NCBI GenBank assembly: GCA_021203305.1
Contig: JAJQBK010000026.1
Location: forward strand, 1 to 64,000
Reading direction: 5' to 3'
DNA from: Lachnospiraceae bacterium
GTDB taxonomy: Bacteria; Bacillota; Clostridia; Lachnospirales; Lachnospiraceae
DNA length: 64,000 nt
This document shows, piece after piece, positions 1 to 9,504 of the stretch. The notes below the pieces were generated by a model. It had not been told where the DNA came from. It made no database searches and saw only the letters and a program-made list of their open reading frames with translations. Position numbers and translations under genes: made by a program. Position 1 is the first letter of the stretch. Every line of letters starts with the position of its first letter.

Positions 1-100
1 TTGTCATTTTCCTGTTTCCGGATCTACAACACAATTTCGCATTTTCTTCTTTTACATCCCGCCTTTCCCTGTAAATACTTTTCTCATATTTTTATCCCGC

Positions 101-127
101 TTGCAAATCGACCCCAAAAAATATAAT
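101..127 (+). promoter_or_regulatory. possible promoter of the GIY-YIG gene
   Basis: TTGCAA at 101-106 and a perfect TATAAT at 122-127, with a short 15-bp spacer. It lies about 40 bases before the GIY-YIG start. The spacer is below the usual 17 bp, so this is tentative. Nothing else is recognisable in 1-100. Confidence 0.35.
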
Positions 128-165
128 ATAAAGCCTGAAACGACATGAAACGGCGGTAAAACGGA

Positions 166-441
166 ATGAATTACACCTACATTCTCCGGTGCAGCGACGA
201 TACTCTCTACACCGGATGGACCAATGATTTACAGAAACGGCTGGAGGCCCACAATTCCCAAAAAGGCGCCAAATATACAAAGAGCCGGACTCCCGTCCGG
301 CTTGTTTATTATGAAGAATACTCAACAAAGGAAGAGGCCATGCGGCGCGAGTTTGCCATTAAACGCCTGACCCGTGCGGAAAAGCTGGCGCTGATTGCGA
401 GCTTTGACCAAAGCCGACTCAGCGGATATGACAGCCGCTGA
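166..441 (+). CDS. GIY-YIG nuclease family protein
   Basis: A 91-residue single-domain protein of the small GIY-YIG family (YhbQ-like). The N-terminus reads Y-T-Y-I-L and a Y-T-G follows at about residues 16-18, the two halves of the GIY-YIG signature. Arg in RLEAHN and Glu in the YYEEY segment fit the active-site layout. The length is typical for stand-alone members. In the family these act on DNA, with poorly known physiological roles in repair or degradation. No Shine-Dalgarno sequence is obvious, although the ATG is the only sensible start. It is convergent with the antiporter operon. Family call firm, role unknown. Confidence 0.85.
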   Translation: MNYTYILRCSDDTLYTGWTNDLQKRLEAHNSQKGAKYTKSRTPVRLVYYEEYSTKEEAMRREFAIKRLTRAEKLALIASFDQSRLSGYDSR

Positions 442-572
442 TATCTCTTTCCTGGCTCATTCGCTCATGCGGCGCTGATACTAAGTAACTGTCGCGAAAT
501 AATATGCCCATCTTGCACTGACTAACGCGTAAAGCACAGCCTCCAAAAGCCTCGCTGCAGCCCGGAATCCTG

Positions 573-2579
573 TCAGAAAAACAGCACGTACAGCACAGTC
601 AGAAGCAGTCCCAGGCAGAACAACAGTAGACCGAAGGACAGGCTCCTGCTGATCAGCATATAAGTCTCCCTCATGCGCCTGTAGCCGGAAGCAATCCTGT
701 GCTCGTAGTCCTGATGAGGCTCCTCCCGCTGAAACACCACATCCAGCACATCGCCCACCCGGTTTTGGAGACTGCCCGCCAGATGGGTCAGGGCGTTGCC
801 TTCCTTCAGCTCTGACCAGGCCGGCGATTCCTTAAATAAGGTTCGCCGCAGAAGCACCACCACGCCGTCCACCAGACAGTTGGCCGCCATACATACTACG
901 GCGGAAATTTTCAGAAACACCGATACTGTCACATCCAGCAGACGATCCAGAATGCCGCACACAAAACCGCCCACTCCCGGCAGCAGACGAAGCAGCAACG
1001 GCCTGTAAATATTCTTTTCCAGATCCAGCCACCTCTGCCGGCGGTACACATACTCTCTGTGCCCATCTCTTTCCTTCACCAGAACCCGACGGATAAAAAA
1101 CACGTATATGATAGCGCCGATGGACAGAGAAATCAGGCTCGAAAGCAGCGCTTCCCCGGAAAAAATCTGCACGCTCACACTCTCAAAGTCTGCTCCCAGG
1201 AATTTTTCTCCCACACGTCCCACCATCTGCGCCACGGAGTTTCCCAAAAGCCCCACTGTCGGGAAGAGTACGGAGAGACATGCCAGAATCACGCTCATGG
1301 GTCCTGACAGATACAGGCCCTTCCTGTCATAGGCTTTCTGCACCTGGGGATCCGCGTTTTTCTCCACAAAGACCACCATAAAGACCTTCAGCATATACGC
1401 AAAGGTACAGCCGCCCGCCACCAGGAACAGAATTTCCACTGCCTTCAGGATCGGCACCAGCATTCCGCCGAGGGCAGCTGCCGGCAGCAGTCCCTCCGCC
1501 ACCATTTCCGTATACTCCGTGATGCCCTCATGAAGCAGCGTTTTGCTGGCGTAGCCCGCAAAGCCCACAACGCCGGAGAGACTTAACGCCGCGGCGCTGT
1601 AGCACAGCTTCAGCAGCGTCTTTTTGCGGCCAAAGCCCTGTATCACATTGAAATTTCTGGAATGGGTATGCTTCACAATGACGCCCGCGATGGTGAAAAG
1701 CACCAGCTTGGCGATAGAGTGATTCATTACATGAATCATAAAGCCCTGAAGCGGCACCGCGCTCTCCCCCCGCATCAGCCCAAAACAGCTGATTCCTGTC
1801 AGGATAAAGCCAATCTGGGACACACTGGAGCAGGCAAAGGTTCTTTTGATATCCACCGACCAGATGGCCAGCACCGCCCCCGTCAGCATGGTCACGATTC
1901 CCAGGAGCAGTAAAATAAAGAAAAAGAGCCCGTTCCTCCAAAAAACACAAAGCGCCGTCATCCAGACGCCGAATACGCCCACCTTGGTCAGAATGCCCGA
2001 CAGGACCGAGGACGCCGGCGCCGGCGCCACCGCGTGAGCTTTAGGAAGCCAGATATGAATCGGCCAGGCTCCCGCCTTGGCTCCGAAACCCGCCATCAGG
2101 CATATCCCCGCCGCATATAGCTGAGTCCGGCCAACGCCAGCCAGCACCGCTTCATCGCGGACAGCCATATAAAGGACAGAATACTCCACGGACCCGAACA
2201 GAGAGTAAAGCAGAAATACTCCCATCAGGGCGCTCAATCCTCCGATCACGCTGATAGCCAGATACAGGTCTCCCGCCTCCTTCGAGCCCGGCTCCTCCTT
2301 TTCCTGCACCACCCAAAGGTAGGAGGAAAAGCTCAGCGCCTCGAAGCAGATCAGCGCCGTATAAAAATCCGCGGACAAGAAGAAGCCCACCGTTCCCAGG
2401 AACGCCGCCGCCCAGGAAAGGTAAAAGACCGTCAGCTTCTCTCCCTTTGGAAAATATTCCCGGCTGAATAAAGTAGCCACCGCCCACAGAATGACCGCCA
2501 GCACAGCAAAGACAGCACGAAAGCCATCCCATGTAAAATGCAGTCCCATGCCGCAGACCTGCTCCAAAACCATCGTCAT
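573..2579 (-). CDS. NuoL/MrpA-N-like proton-conducting antiporter subunit
   Basis: 668-residue polytopic protein, the last gene of the Mrp-like operon. It has the proton-transporter core of the NuoL/M/N and MrpA/D family: Glu in LICFEALSFSSY (TM5 region), then Lys in GFGAKAGAWPIHIWLPKAHA and in GILTKVGVFG, the ion-path residues of the family. The C-terminal 200 residues add amphipathic and membrane helices beyond the core, as in NuoL or HyfB-type subunits. It probably replaces the N-terminal part of MrpA, whose C-terminal domains are separate genes in this operon. A 77-base gap separates it from the preceding gene. The ATG follows AAGGATGG. Exact ion specificity cannot be read from sequence. 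Confidence 0.85.
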   Translation of the reverse strand: MTMVLEQVCGMGLHFTWDGFRAVFAVLAVILWAVATLFSREYFPKGEKLTVFYLSWAAAFLGTVGFFLSADFYTALICFEALSFSSYLWVVQEKEEPGSKEAGDLYLAISVIGGLSALMGVFLLYSLFGSVEYSVLYMAVRDEAVLAGVGRTQLYAAGICLMAGFGAKAGAWPIHIWLPKAHAVAPAPASSVLSGILTKVGVFGVWMTALCVFWRNGLFFFILLLLGIVTMLTGAVLAIWSVDIKRTFACSSVSQIGFILTGISCFGLMRGESAVPLQGFMIHVMNHSIAKLVLFTIAGVIVKHTHSRNFNVIQGFGRKKTLLKLCYSAAALSLSGVVGFAGYASKTLLHEGITEYTEMVAEGLLPAAALGGMLVPILKAVEILFLVAGGCTFAYMLKVFMVVFVEKNADPQVQKAYDRKGLYLSGPMSVILACLSVLFPTVGLLGNSVAQMVGRVGEKFLGADFESVSVQIFSGEALLSSLISLSIGAIIYVFFIRRVLVKERDGHREYVYRRQRWLDLEKNIYRPLLLRLLPGVGGFVCGILDRLLDVTVSVFLKISAVVCMAANCLVDGVVVLLRRTLFKESPAWSELKEGNALTHLAGSLQNRVGDVLDVVFQREEPHQDYEHRIASGYRRMRETYMLISRSLSFGLLLFCLGLLLTVLYVLFF

Positions 2580-2656
2580 GATCTATCCATCCTTTCCACC
2601 GGTTGAATCCTGCTTCAAATTCTTTCGCCCCTCAGCCTCCCCAAAAGCCGAAGACA

Positions 2657-4231
2657 TCACATTGCTCCCGCCGCGATCTGCTCCAGCAGCTCCACAATCG
2701 GGCCGGAATGCACGCCGCACACCAAAATCAACGCGGAAAACACCAGAAGAGGCACCAGCATGTGCCAGCCCGGATCAGTCACCCCGCTGACAGCCACTGT
2801 ATCAGTCTCTTTTCCGTCACTGCCAGCTGTATCGTCACACGCCACCGCCTCACTGATCACCGCCGTGTCAACTTCCTTCTCCCCGCCAAATAAGCTTCCC
2901 CCATCATCCTTCGCCGGAAAAAAAGCCCTCACCGGTATCGAGAGCATATAAATGGAGGTCAGAAGCGCCGAAATCAGCAGCGCAATCACTCCCGCCACCG
3001 CCAGCGGCGTCCCATTGTCAAAGGCCGCCCTGATCAGCTCCCATTTGCTGACAAAGCCCGCCGTGCCCGGCATCCCCAGAAGAGCCAGCCCCGCTACGGC
3101 AAAAGTGCCAAATACCACCGGCATCCGCCGCCCCAGGCCGTCCAGCTCATAAATATAGGTTTTCCCGGTTTGCGTAATCACCGCGCCGGCACAGAAAAAC
3201 GCCACAATCTTAATCATCGCGTGATAAATCAGGTGGCATAACGCCCCGGCCAGTCCCAACGGGCTCATCAGTGTCGCCCCAAAGAGAATATAGGACATAT
3301 TGGCAATGGTGGAATAGGCCAGCCTCCGCTTGAAATGGGTCTGCTTTAAGGCCCGCACCGAGCCATAGAGAATGGTAAATATGGCCGCCGCCATGACAAT
3401 ATACTGCGCCAGGGTTCCCCTCAGAAAATCCGCCCCATAAACATAATAGGTCAGCCGGATAATCGCGAAGGCTCCCGCTTTCACCACCGCCACCGCGTGC
3501 AGCAGGGCCGTCACCGGCGTAGGCGCCACACCGGCGTCCGGCAGCCAGGAGTTAAAGGGGCAGACCGCCGCCTTCACACCGAAGCCGAAAAAGGCAAGCA
3601 CATAGACCAGCTGCAGCAGCTGGGCTCTGTCGCCCACCAGCGCCATATCCAGAATACCTCCGTACGCGAAGGACTGGCCGTCCCCATAGACAATACTGAA
3701 AATCAGGGCGATAAAGCCAAAGGCTGCGCCGCCCAGGGAATAGTACAGATATTTTCTGGCCGCCAGAATGGCCTCCCGGCTCAGGGTGTGAATCACCAGC
3801 GGCACCGTCGACAGCGTCAGAAGCTCATAGAAAAAATACATGGTCAGCAGATTGCCCGCCAGCGCGATTCCCAGCGTTACCCCATAGGTCACCGTATAGA
3901 ACAGAAAAAATACCTTCTCATGCTTTTCATGCTCCATATACTCAAAGGAGTACAGAGTGGAAAAGGGCCAGAGCACACTGACAAGGCCCGCGAACACCTT
4001 GGACAGGCCGTCCATTTCCAGCTTGATCTGCAGATTTCCCGTGAAATAAACCACCACAAAGCTTTCCACCGACTCCCGCAGTATCAGATACCATACCAGA
4101 ACCGACGTCAGAATGACCATGCTCATCAGGAAAATTTCCATATGCTTTCTGCTTCGGAACGGAAGGAAAAACACTACCACTCCGGCAAGCATGGGCAAAA
4201 TGATCACCAGCCCGATTAAAAAGTGCAACAT
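2657..4231 (-). CDS. MrpD/NuoM-like antiporter subunit
   Basis: 524-residue membrane protein of the proton-conducting transporter family. It shows the TM5 Glu (MYFFYELLTLSTVP), the TM7 Lys (FGFGVKAAVCPFNSWLPDAG) and the later Lys in HAVAVVKAGAFAI. It is one of four paralogous pump modules in the operon. A hydrophilic, acidic loop of roughly 50 residues (about 2770-2925) sits just before the last helix, at the same place as a similar loop in the next upstream paralog. The start has GGGAGG five bases before the ATG. The gene lies 11 bases after the preceding coding sequence, so co-translation is likely. Confidence 0.85.
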   Translation of the reverse strand: MLHFLIGLVIILPMLAGVVVFFLPFRSRKHMEIFLMSMVILTSVLVWYLILRESVESFVVVYFTGNLQIKLEMDGLSKVFAGLVSVLWPFSTLYSFEYMEHEKHEKVFFLFYTVTYGVTLGIALAGNLLTMYFFYELLTLSTVPLVIHTLSREAILAARKYLYYSLGGAAFGFIALIFSIVYGDGQSFAYGGILDMALVGDRAQLLQLVYVLAFFGFGVKAAVCPFNSWLPDAGVAPTPVTALLHAVAVVKAGAFAIIRLTYYVYGADFLRGTLAQYIVMAAAIFTILYGSVRALKQTHFKRRLAYSTIANMSYILFGATLMSPLGLAGALCHLIYHAMIKIVAFFCAGAVITQTGKTYIYELDGLGRRMPVVFGTFAVAGLALLGMPGTAGFVSKWELIRAAFDNGTPLAVAGVIALLISALLTSIYMLSIPVRAFFPAKDDGGSLFGGEKEVDTAVISEAVACDDTAGSDGKETDTVAVSGVTDPGWHMLVPLLVFSALILVCGVHSGPIVELLEQIAAGAM

Positions 4232-4242
4232 GACGCCTCCCT

Positions 4243-5820
4243 TCAGAAGATCCGGCCAACCAGCTGTGTCACAATTCCCGGGAACAGCCCGACAAACAAC
4301 GCCAGCAGGGTCATGCAGCCGATGGGAAAGAGCATCTGCCAGTTGGTTTCCTTCTTTTCATAAGCCGGCGCATCCTCCTCTTCCCGCACGCTCATTATGA
4401 CGTTTGCGTCAGTTTCCTGTGCCGCAAGTTCCGTCTCATTCATTCCGCGCTTTCCTTCTTCCTTCCCGGAATCCACACTCTTCAGCTTCTCATGAATTTC
4501 CGGCAGATACCCCTGGATAGAAACAGGGAACAGATACCCCGCCGTCAGCAGCGCCGAAACGAGCAGCACCGCCGGGCCAAGGACACTGAATACCGGGATA
4601 TTACAGTTCAGCGCTCCCACCGCCAGATACCACTTGGCGATAAAGCCCCCCGTGGGCGGAATCCCCACCAGGCTCAAAGACGCCAGCGTAAAGAAAAACA
4701 TGGTCACCGGCATCTGCTTTCCGATCCCCTCCAGCTCACCGACATATTTTTTGCCTGTCTTATAGATAATGGCTCCGGCACAGAGGAACAGCGCGCTCTT
4801 CACCAGGGCATGGCAGACCACCTGTAAAATGGCGCCGGTAAAGGCGTCTCCGGTATCCAGGCAGAACAGTCCGAACAGCACATAGGAGACCTGGCTGACT
4901 GTGGAATAAGCCAGACGTTTTTTCAGTAATTTTTCCCTGAAAGCCAGCATGGAGCCCATAAAAACAGTGATAAGCGCAAGCGTCAGAAGCGCCGTCTGCA
5001 CCCAGGTCCCGGCAAGCAGCTTGGGCGCGAAAATAAAATACAGTACCCTGATTATTCCCAGCACGCCGCCCTTCGTAATGATCGCCGACAGTACCGCGCT
5101 GGCCGGCGCGGGCGCCACCGGATGGGCCGTCGGCAGCCAGGCGTGAAGAGGAAACATCCCTGCCTTCACGGAAAAGCCCAGCACCGTCGCAAACACCGCG
5201 GCCAGCATCCCGCCGGTCATGGCCGCGCCCGTCACTGTCCCGCCGGCCGTAAAAGCCGTGTCAACGCCGTAGGTGGCAAAATAAAACAGGCCGAACAGTA
5301 CCAGAAAAGCTCCTCCAAGACTGTAAAACAGATATTTCAACGCTGCCATGATACTCTCATGGGTCATCTCGTGCAGCACCAGAGGGAATGACAGGAGCGT
5401 CATAAATTCAAAAAGAACGTAATAGGTCAGCAGATTGCCGGCGTAGTCCAGCCCGATCAGGACCCCAAATGTCATCACGAAAAAGCCAAAATACCGGTGC
5501 CAGTCCTTTTCCTCCTTCATGTATTCCCCGGAGTAAAGAGCCACCAATACCCAGATGAGCGCCATCAGGCAGGAAAAAAGCTTCCCCACCGCGTCCAGCT
5601 TTAACACCACCTGCAGCTCTTCCGCGAAGGAAAACAGAACGTACTCCGTCTCACTGTTCATGCGCAGCGCGTTCCCAACCACAAACACCAGGCAAAGAAG
5701 CAGCACATCCACACTGATTCCGCACAGCGTTTTTAAATCTGGCTTTTTTCCCAGGCACAAAATGAGTATCCCGGCCGCCACAGGCGCCAGGATTGGCACC
5801 AGCAAACAAAACAAATTCAT
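4243..5820 (-). CDS. MrpD/NuoM-like antiporter subunit
   Basis: 525-residue paralog of its neighbours. Family residues are present: Glu in YYVLFEFMTLLSFP, Lys in GFSVKAGMFPLHAWLPTAHP, and Lys in SAIITKGGVLGI. The PVAPAPASAVLS stretch is shared with the last subunit of the operon (573-2579), suggesting these two arose by duplication. A charged loop of about 50 residues (about 4345-4490) precedes the final helix. The ribosome site is GGAGGAGGGG just before the ATG. It works in the membrane as one ion-translocating module of the antiporter complex; which cation is exchanged is not visible. Confidence 0.85.
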   Translation of the reverse strand: MNLFCLLVPILAPVAAGILILCLGKKPDLKTLCGISVDVLLLCLVFVVGNALRMNSETEYVLFSFAEELQVVLKLDAVGKLFSCLMALIWVLVALYSGEYMKEEKDWHRYFGFFVMTFGVLIGLDYAGNLLTYYVLFEFMTLLSFPLVLHEMTHESIMAALKYLFYSLGGAFLVLFGLFYFATYGVDTAFTAGGTVTGAAMTGGMLAAVFATVLGFSVKAGMFPLHAWLPTAHPVAPAPASAVLSAIITKGGVLGIIRVLYFIFAPKLLAGTWVQTALLTLALITVFMGSMLAFREKLLKKRLAYSTVSQVSYVLFGLFCLDTGDAFTGAILQVVCHALVKSALFLCAGAIIYKTGKKYVGELEGIGKQMPVTMFFFTLASLSLVGIPPTGGFIAKWYLAVGALNCNIPVFSVLGPAVLLVSALLTAGYLFPVSIQGYLPEIHEKLKSVDSGKEEGKRGMNETELAAQETDANVIMSVREEEDAPAYEKKETNWQMLFPIGCMTLLALFVGLFPGIVTQLVGRIF

Positions 5821-5835
5821 CTTCCCCTCCTCCTC

Positions 5836-7341
5836 TTACGCAAACATCGAGAGCCCTTCCGTGATCATGTCCACAAAAGGCTGTGAGAAAATTCCCAGGG
5901 TAAAATTCAATACAACAAAGCCGATAATCGCGGCTGTATAGCACCTGTTGGCGCCCCAGACTGTGCGGGGCTCGTCCTTTATCCCCGACGGCACATAGAT
6001 CCGGATCACCGTCTTCAGATAATAAATAGCGTTCAGGATCGTGCTCACCGCCAGCACAATCATGGTAGGCAGAAGTTTCCCCTCGCTATTGGAAACACCG
6101 GCCTGGGCAAACAGAAGCTTGCTGATAAACCCGGCAAACAACGGCACACCCACCATGGACAGGGAGGCCACGGTAAAACCGATACCGGCGATAACGTTCC
6201 GATAAGCCGCGCCGGTGAGCCGGATAAATTTTCGGCTGTAACCTGACATGTCCGTCATTCCGATGGTGGAGATAAACACCAGCGCCTTGCTGGCGGAATG
6301 GCTGAAAATGTGGAACAGAGCCGCGATCATTCCCGCCTCGCTGCCCAGGCCGATGCCCATGTAAATATAGCCGATCTGCGCGATGGACGAAAAGGCGATC
6401 ATTCTGCGCACATCATTCTCCCGGATCGCGTTCAGGGAGCCGAAAATCATGCCCGCCAGGCCAAACACAAAGAATACATTGACAATATGGGTCTCCTGAA
6501 ATACCTCGTAGCCAACCACCCGGTAAATAATCTTAATCAGCAGGAAAATATAGCCCTTACTGACCAGGCTCGACAGAATGGCCGCGCTGGAAATGGTGGA
6601 GTAGCCGTACGCGTCCGGCAGCCAGGTATGAAAGGGAAACAGGGCGCTCTTGATGGCCAGGCCCACGCACATCAGGGCGATGGAGACCAGCAGCGGCACA
6701 TGATACTCCCCGCTTGCCGCCAGCTGCGCCACCGTTTCCTGAATATTGCTCATCAGCAGATGCCCCGTGATCCCGTACATCATACAGATCCCCAACAGCA
6801 GAAGGCCGGAGCCCAGCAAATTCATGATCATATAGCGCACCGCCGCCTCAATGGTCCGCCCGATCTGGCGGATCATGATCAGGCCGCAGGCCGCGATGGT
6901 GTTGATTTCCACAAACACATAAGCGGTAAATAAATCGTTCGTGTAAATCAGAGCCAGAAGCGAGGTCAGCAGCAGATTGACAAGCACATAATAATAGTTG
7001 ACCTTACTTTGCTCCACTTCCTCGTCCAGCTTGTGGTAGCCGCCCATTAAAGACAGCAGCATGACAATGCAGAACATCAGCGCCGTCAGCGCCTCCAGCA
7101 CCCCGGCCCGGATCTCATTTCCCCAGGGCGCCGGAAAATGTCCCATGGTATATACAAAATAAGTCCCCGTCCGCAGAGTGTAAACCAATGTGACGGCGGA
7201 CAGCGCCGCCACGGTCACAATCACCCCGGCGTTCACCCGCTTCGCCGCCCTCCCCGGCAGCACGCTGCACACCACCCCCGAAATCAGGGCAATCATGATA
7301 CTGAAGAAGGGAAGATTCTGCAAAAACTGATTCAATGTCAT
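5836..7341 (-). CDS. mnhD: MrpD (MnhD) cation/proton antiporter subunit
   Basis: 501 residues, about the usual MrpD length, and the best MrpD match of the four pump paralogs because it follows the MrpC-like gene directly. The key residues are Glu in AYVFVEINTIAACG (TM5), Lys in VGLAIKSALFPFHTWLPDAYG (TM7) and Lys in SSLVSKGYIFLL. The start ATG overlaps the mnhC stop by four bases (ATGA type), and GGAGGAGG precedes it. In Mrp systems MrpD and MrpA form the proton-conducting core. MrpD identity rests on position and family. Confidence 0.88.
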   Translation of the reverse strand: MTLNQFLQNLPFFSIMIALISGVVCSVLPGRAAKRVNAGVIVTVAALSAVTLVYTLRTGTYFVYTMGHFPAPWGNEIRAGVLEALTALMFCIVMLLSLMGGYHKLDEEVEQSKVNYYYVLVNLLLTSLLALIYTNDLFTAYVFVEINTIAACGLIMIRQIGRTIEAAVRYMIMNLLGSGLLLLGICMMYGITGHLLMSNIQETVAQLAASGEYHVPLLVSIALMCVGLAIKSALFPFHTWLPDAYGYSTISSAAILSSLVSKGYIFLLIKIIYRVVGYEVFQETHIVNVFFVFGLAGMIFGSLNAIRENDVRRMIAFSSIAQIGYIYMGIGLGSEAGMIAALFHIFSHSASKALVFISTIGMTDMSGYSRKFIRLTGAAYRNVIAGIGFTVASLSMVGVPLFAGFISKLLFAQAGVSNSEGKLLPTMIVLAVSTILNAIYYLKTVIRIYVPSGIKDEPRTVWGANRCYTAAIIGFVVLNFTLGIFSQPFVDMITEGLSMFA

Positions 7342-7718
7342 TTATTCTCCTCCTCCTCCTTGATGATCTCGGAGATCTCATCCAGATTCAGCGTGTGGTA
7401 TCTTCGGTATAACCGGATCGTCAGCGACAGCATCAGCGCCGAAACAGACACACTCACCACAATACCCGTCAGCACCAGGCCCGCCGGAATAGGGTTGATA
7501 TAAGCCTCCACATCTGTCACGCCGTCCGTCACAATGGGAGCGCTCCTGCCCTCTATGTAGCCCATGCTGGCCAGGAACAGGTAGACGGCGGTATCCATAA
7601 TATTCAGGCCGATAATTTTTTTGATCAGATTTTTCTGCAGCAGCAGGTTGAAAAAACCGATGCCGAACAGCACCATGGCCACCGCCGCCATATAATTTTC
7701 CGCAAAATTCGGGCCCAT
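7338..7718 (-). CDS. mnhC: MrpC (NuoK-like) antiporter subunit
   Basis: 126 residues with three predicted membrane helices, matching MrpC/MbhG and related to NuoK. The pattern FGIGFFNLLLQKNLIKKIIGLNIMD and the later NPIPAGLVLTGIVVSVS segment are characteristic; the second resembles the PQALVLTAIVI motif of the family. A short acidic/basic tail (about 18 residues) is cytoplasmic. The ATG has GGAGG eight bases upstream. It sits two bases from the MrpB-like gene and overlaps mnhD by four bases, as expected for a tightly coupled complex. Confidence 0.9.
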   Translation of the reverse strand: MGPNFAENYMAAVAMVLFGIGFFNLLLQKNLIKKIIGLNIMDTAVYLFLASMGYIEGRSAPIVTDGVTDVEAYINPIPAGLVLTGIVVSVSVSALMLSLTIRLYRRYHTLNLDEISEIIKEEEENK

Positions 7719-7719
7719 C

Positions 7720-8814
7720 TTAATAGCCTCCTTTCCGGAACAGCACGTAAAACGAATACATGGTGCAGGCTACCACCAGGCCCACGCAGATATTTAAGGG
7801 CAAAATCAGGCCGGCGCTCAATATCCGCCCCGGGACCCCTGTGGAGATGATGCTTTCCAGCTCATTCGCTCCCGTAAAAAAGGAATAGCTCTTCGCCAGC
7901 GCGTAAAAGCCCAGGGCGCAGAAGCTGATCACCTTATAGGTTTTCGCCGTAAACAGCTTTCCCATCCGCTGAAAGCCAAAGGCGTTGGCATACAGAATCA
8001 GGCTGGCGCCGATGACCGCGCCCCCGGAGAAGCCGCCGCCAGGTCCCAGATGACCGCATAGAATAATATAGATTCCAAAAATGAACAGCATGGGAACCAG
8101 AAGAAACGCCACGGTTTTGATGATCACATCATTTTTCGGCTCCAGCGTTTTTTCGTCCGTGTAAATTTCTTCCTCCCTGGAAAGCTTTTCCTTCTCCTCC
8201 TTACTGTCCACCCGCATCAGGATCATGACCGCGATGGTGGCGATAAAAAGGACATTGCTCTCCCCCAGGGTATCGAAGGCACGATAATCCAGAATCATGC
8301 CTGACACGATATTGACCGCGCCGGTCTCGGTCAACCCCTGCTCGATGTAACGTTCGGCCACCTCATTGGAGGCAGGATTATCGGCGCTGCCAAAGGGAGG
8401 CATCCAGGACACTGTCACCAGGAGCAGGACAACGATAGCGATGCACATCACTGTCGCCAGCACCGGATAGACCCTGTCAAACATGATTTTTAAGGGTCTG
8501 CGGCTCACGGGATTCAGCCTGTCTGAGCTCTCCGCCATATTGACAATCGTGTCAGGAATGAGCTCCCGTAGCTGCTCCGGATCCTCCGTACCTGCCGAAA
8601 GCGCTTCTTTCAGTTTCTCGCTGGTAATTTCCTGTCCGCTTTCATTCCTGTCATCCCGCGGAGCTTCCTTCGCCTTTGCATCAGCTCCCGGCGCGTTCTT
8701 TGGCGGCTTCATCTCCAGCTCGCCGATATACAGATCCTGTTCTCCCTCCATCCAGGTGTGAAACCGTTCCTTTATAGAAGGACGGGCCGCCTTTTCCTTG
8801 TCCAGATCAATCAT
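7720..8814 (-). CDS. fused MbhE-type (MrpA C-terminal) and MrpB domain protein
   Basis: 364 residues. A soluble, charged N-terminal region of about 105 residues is unlike ordinary MrpB. A first membrane part (about 108-205) carries GAVNIVSGMILDYRAFDTLG, the signature of MbhE and the C-terminal end of MrpA. A second part (about 233-364) carries GHLGPGGGFSGGAVIGAS, the MrpB/MnhB signature. The protein is therefore a fusion of the MrpA C-terminal domain with MrpB. GGAGG lies before the ATG, and the start overlaps the DUF4040 gene by eight bases. The function of the N-terminal extension is unknown. Confidence 0.87.
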   Translation of the reverse strand: MIDLDKEKAARPSIKERFHTWMEGEQDLYIGELEMKPPKNAPGADAKAKEAPRDDRNESGQEITSEKLKEALSAGTEDPEQLRELIPDTIVNMAESSDRLNPVSRRPLKIMFDRVYPVLATVMCIAIVVLLLVTVSWMPPFGSADNPASNEVAERYIEQGLTETGAVNIVSGMILDYRAFDTLGESNVLFIATIAVMILMRVDSKEEKEKLSREEEIYTDEKTLEPKNDVIIKTVAFLLVPMLFIFGIYIILCGHLGPGGGFSGGAVIGASLILYANAFGFQRMGKLFTAKTYKVISFCALGFYALAKSYSFFTGANELESIISTGVPGRILSAGLILPLNICVGLVVACTMYSFYVLFRKGGY

Positions 8815-9085
8815 GGCCGTCCTCCTTCTCCTCTTCCTGATCAGAGTCTTTTCCCAGAGCGTTGATTCGCTTGAGCGTCACAAAAAACAGGATACTGGTG
8901 ACGCCCGCGCCCACGGCAGCCTCCGTGATCGCCAGGTCCGGCGACTCCAGACAAACCCAGAGAATGGACATAACCAGGCTGTAGGACATATATATAATGA
9001 TAGAATTCAGCAGATTTCTGGAAAAGGTCACGGAGATAGCGCAAATAATCAGAAAGCCCAGCAGTAAATATTCAAAAAGAGTCAT
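8807..9085 (-). CDS. MbhD-like DUF4040 antiporter subunit
   Basis: 92 residues with three membrane helices and an acidic C-terminal tail. It matches the MbhD/DUF4040 segment that forms part of MrpA in full-length Mrp antiporters; the SPDLAITEAAVGAGVTSILF stretch is diagnostic. It is encoded separately here, which shows that MrpA is split into at least three pieces in this operon. The start overlaps the mnhG stop by four bases, and the end overlaps the next gene by eight. Confidence 0.88.
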   Translation of the reverse strand: MTLFEYLLLGFLIICAISVTFSRNLLNSIIIYMSYSLVMSILWVCLESPDLAITEAAVGAGVTSILFFVTLKRINALGKDSDQEEEKEDGHD

Positions 9086-9504
9086 GATTTAGCCACCTCG
9101 CAATCCGTCTCTGATTTTCCGCCCGTTTTCGTCTCCATGCACTCCGCCGGACGCTCTCCCGGATTTTCATCCGGCAATTCACAGTACTTCCCCAAATCAG
9201 AATTCGTCGCCGTCTCCATCCGGGAAATTAAATGAGAGGAAGCCGGGGAAGCGCACCACAGAAATAAAATGACAAGCCCCATCTTCAACGTGGAAAACTG
9301 AACGCCGTTTAAAATCATCAGCCCGATCAGGGAGGCTCCCAGCCCCAGCGTATCCCCCACCGCCGCGGCGTGCATCCGGTTCAGCACATAGTGAAACTTA
9401 TATACGCCGAAGACCTCCAGCACAAAGGCCGCAAGTCCCGCCAGCAAAAACAGCGCGCCCGCGATAAAACGAACCCACTCAAGCACCGTCAGCACGCTTC
9501 TCAC
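9082..9504 (-). CDS. mnhG: MrpG (MnhG/PhaG) antiporter subunit
   Basis: 140 residues; three membrane helices followed by a hydrophilic tail of about 45 residues. The stretch FGVYKFHYVLNRMHAAAVGD corresponds to the conserved D-x-xxRLHA region of MrpG, and GASLIGLMIL follows. The long tail is an extension compared with typical MrpG of about 110 residues. The reading frame begins at GTG (9504), which overlaps mnhF by 26 bases; a second GTG at 9495 has better spacing from AAGGA, so the start is uncertain. Function: accessory subunit needed for antiporter assembly or activity. Confidence 0.85.
   Translation of the reverse strand: MRSVLTVLEWVRFIAGALFLLAGLAAFVLEVFGVYKFHYVLNRMHAAAVGDTLGLGASLIGLMILNGVQFSTLKMGLVILFLWCASPASSHLISRMETATNSDLGKYCELPDENPGERPAECMETKTGGKSETDCEVAKS

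Noticed and set aside
3497-4219. A 240-codon frame antisense to the MrpD-like gene
   Set aside because: Typical antisense shadow of a hydrophobic gene (Gln, His and Arg rich), with no ribosome site.
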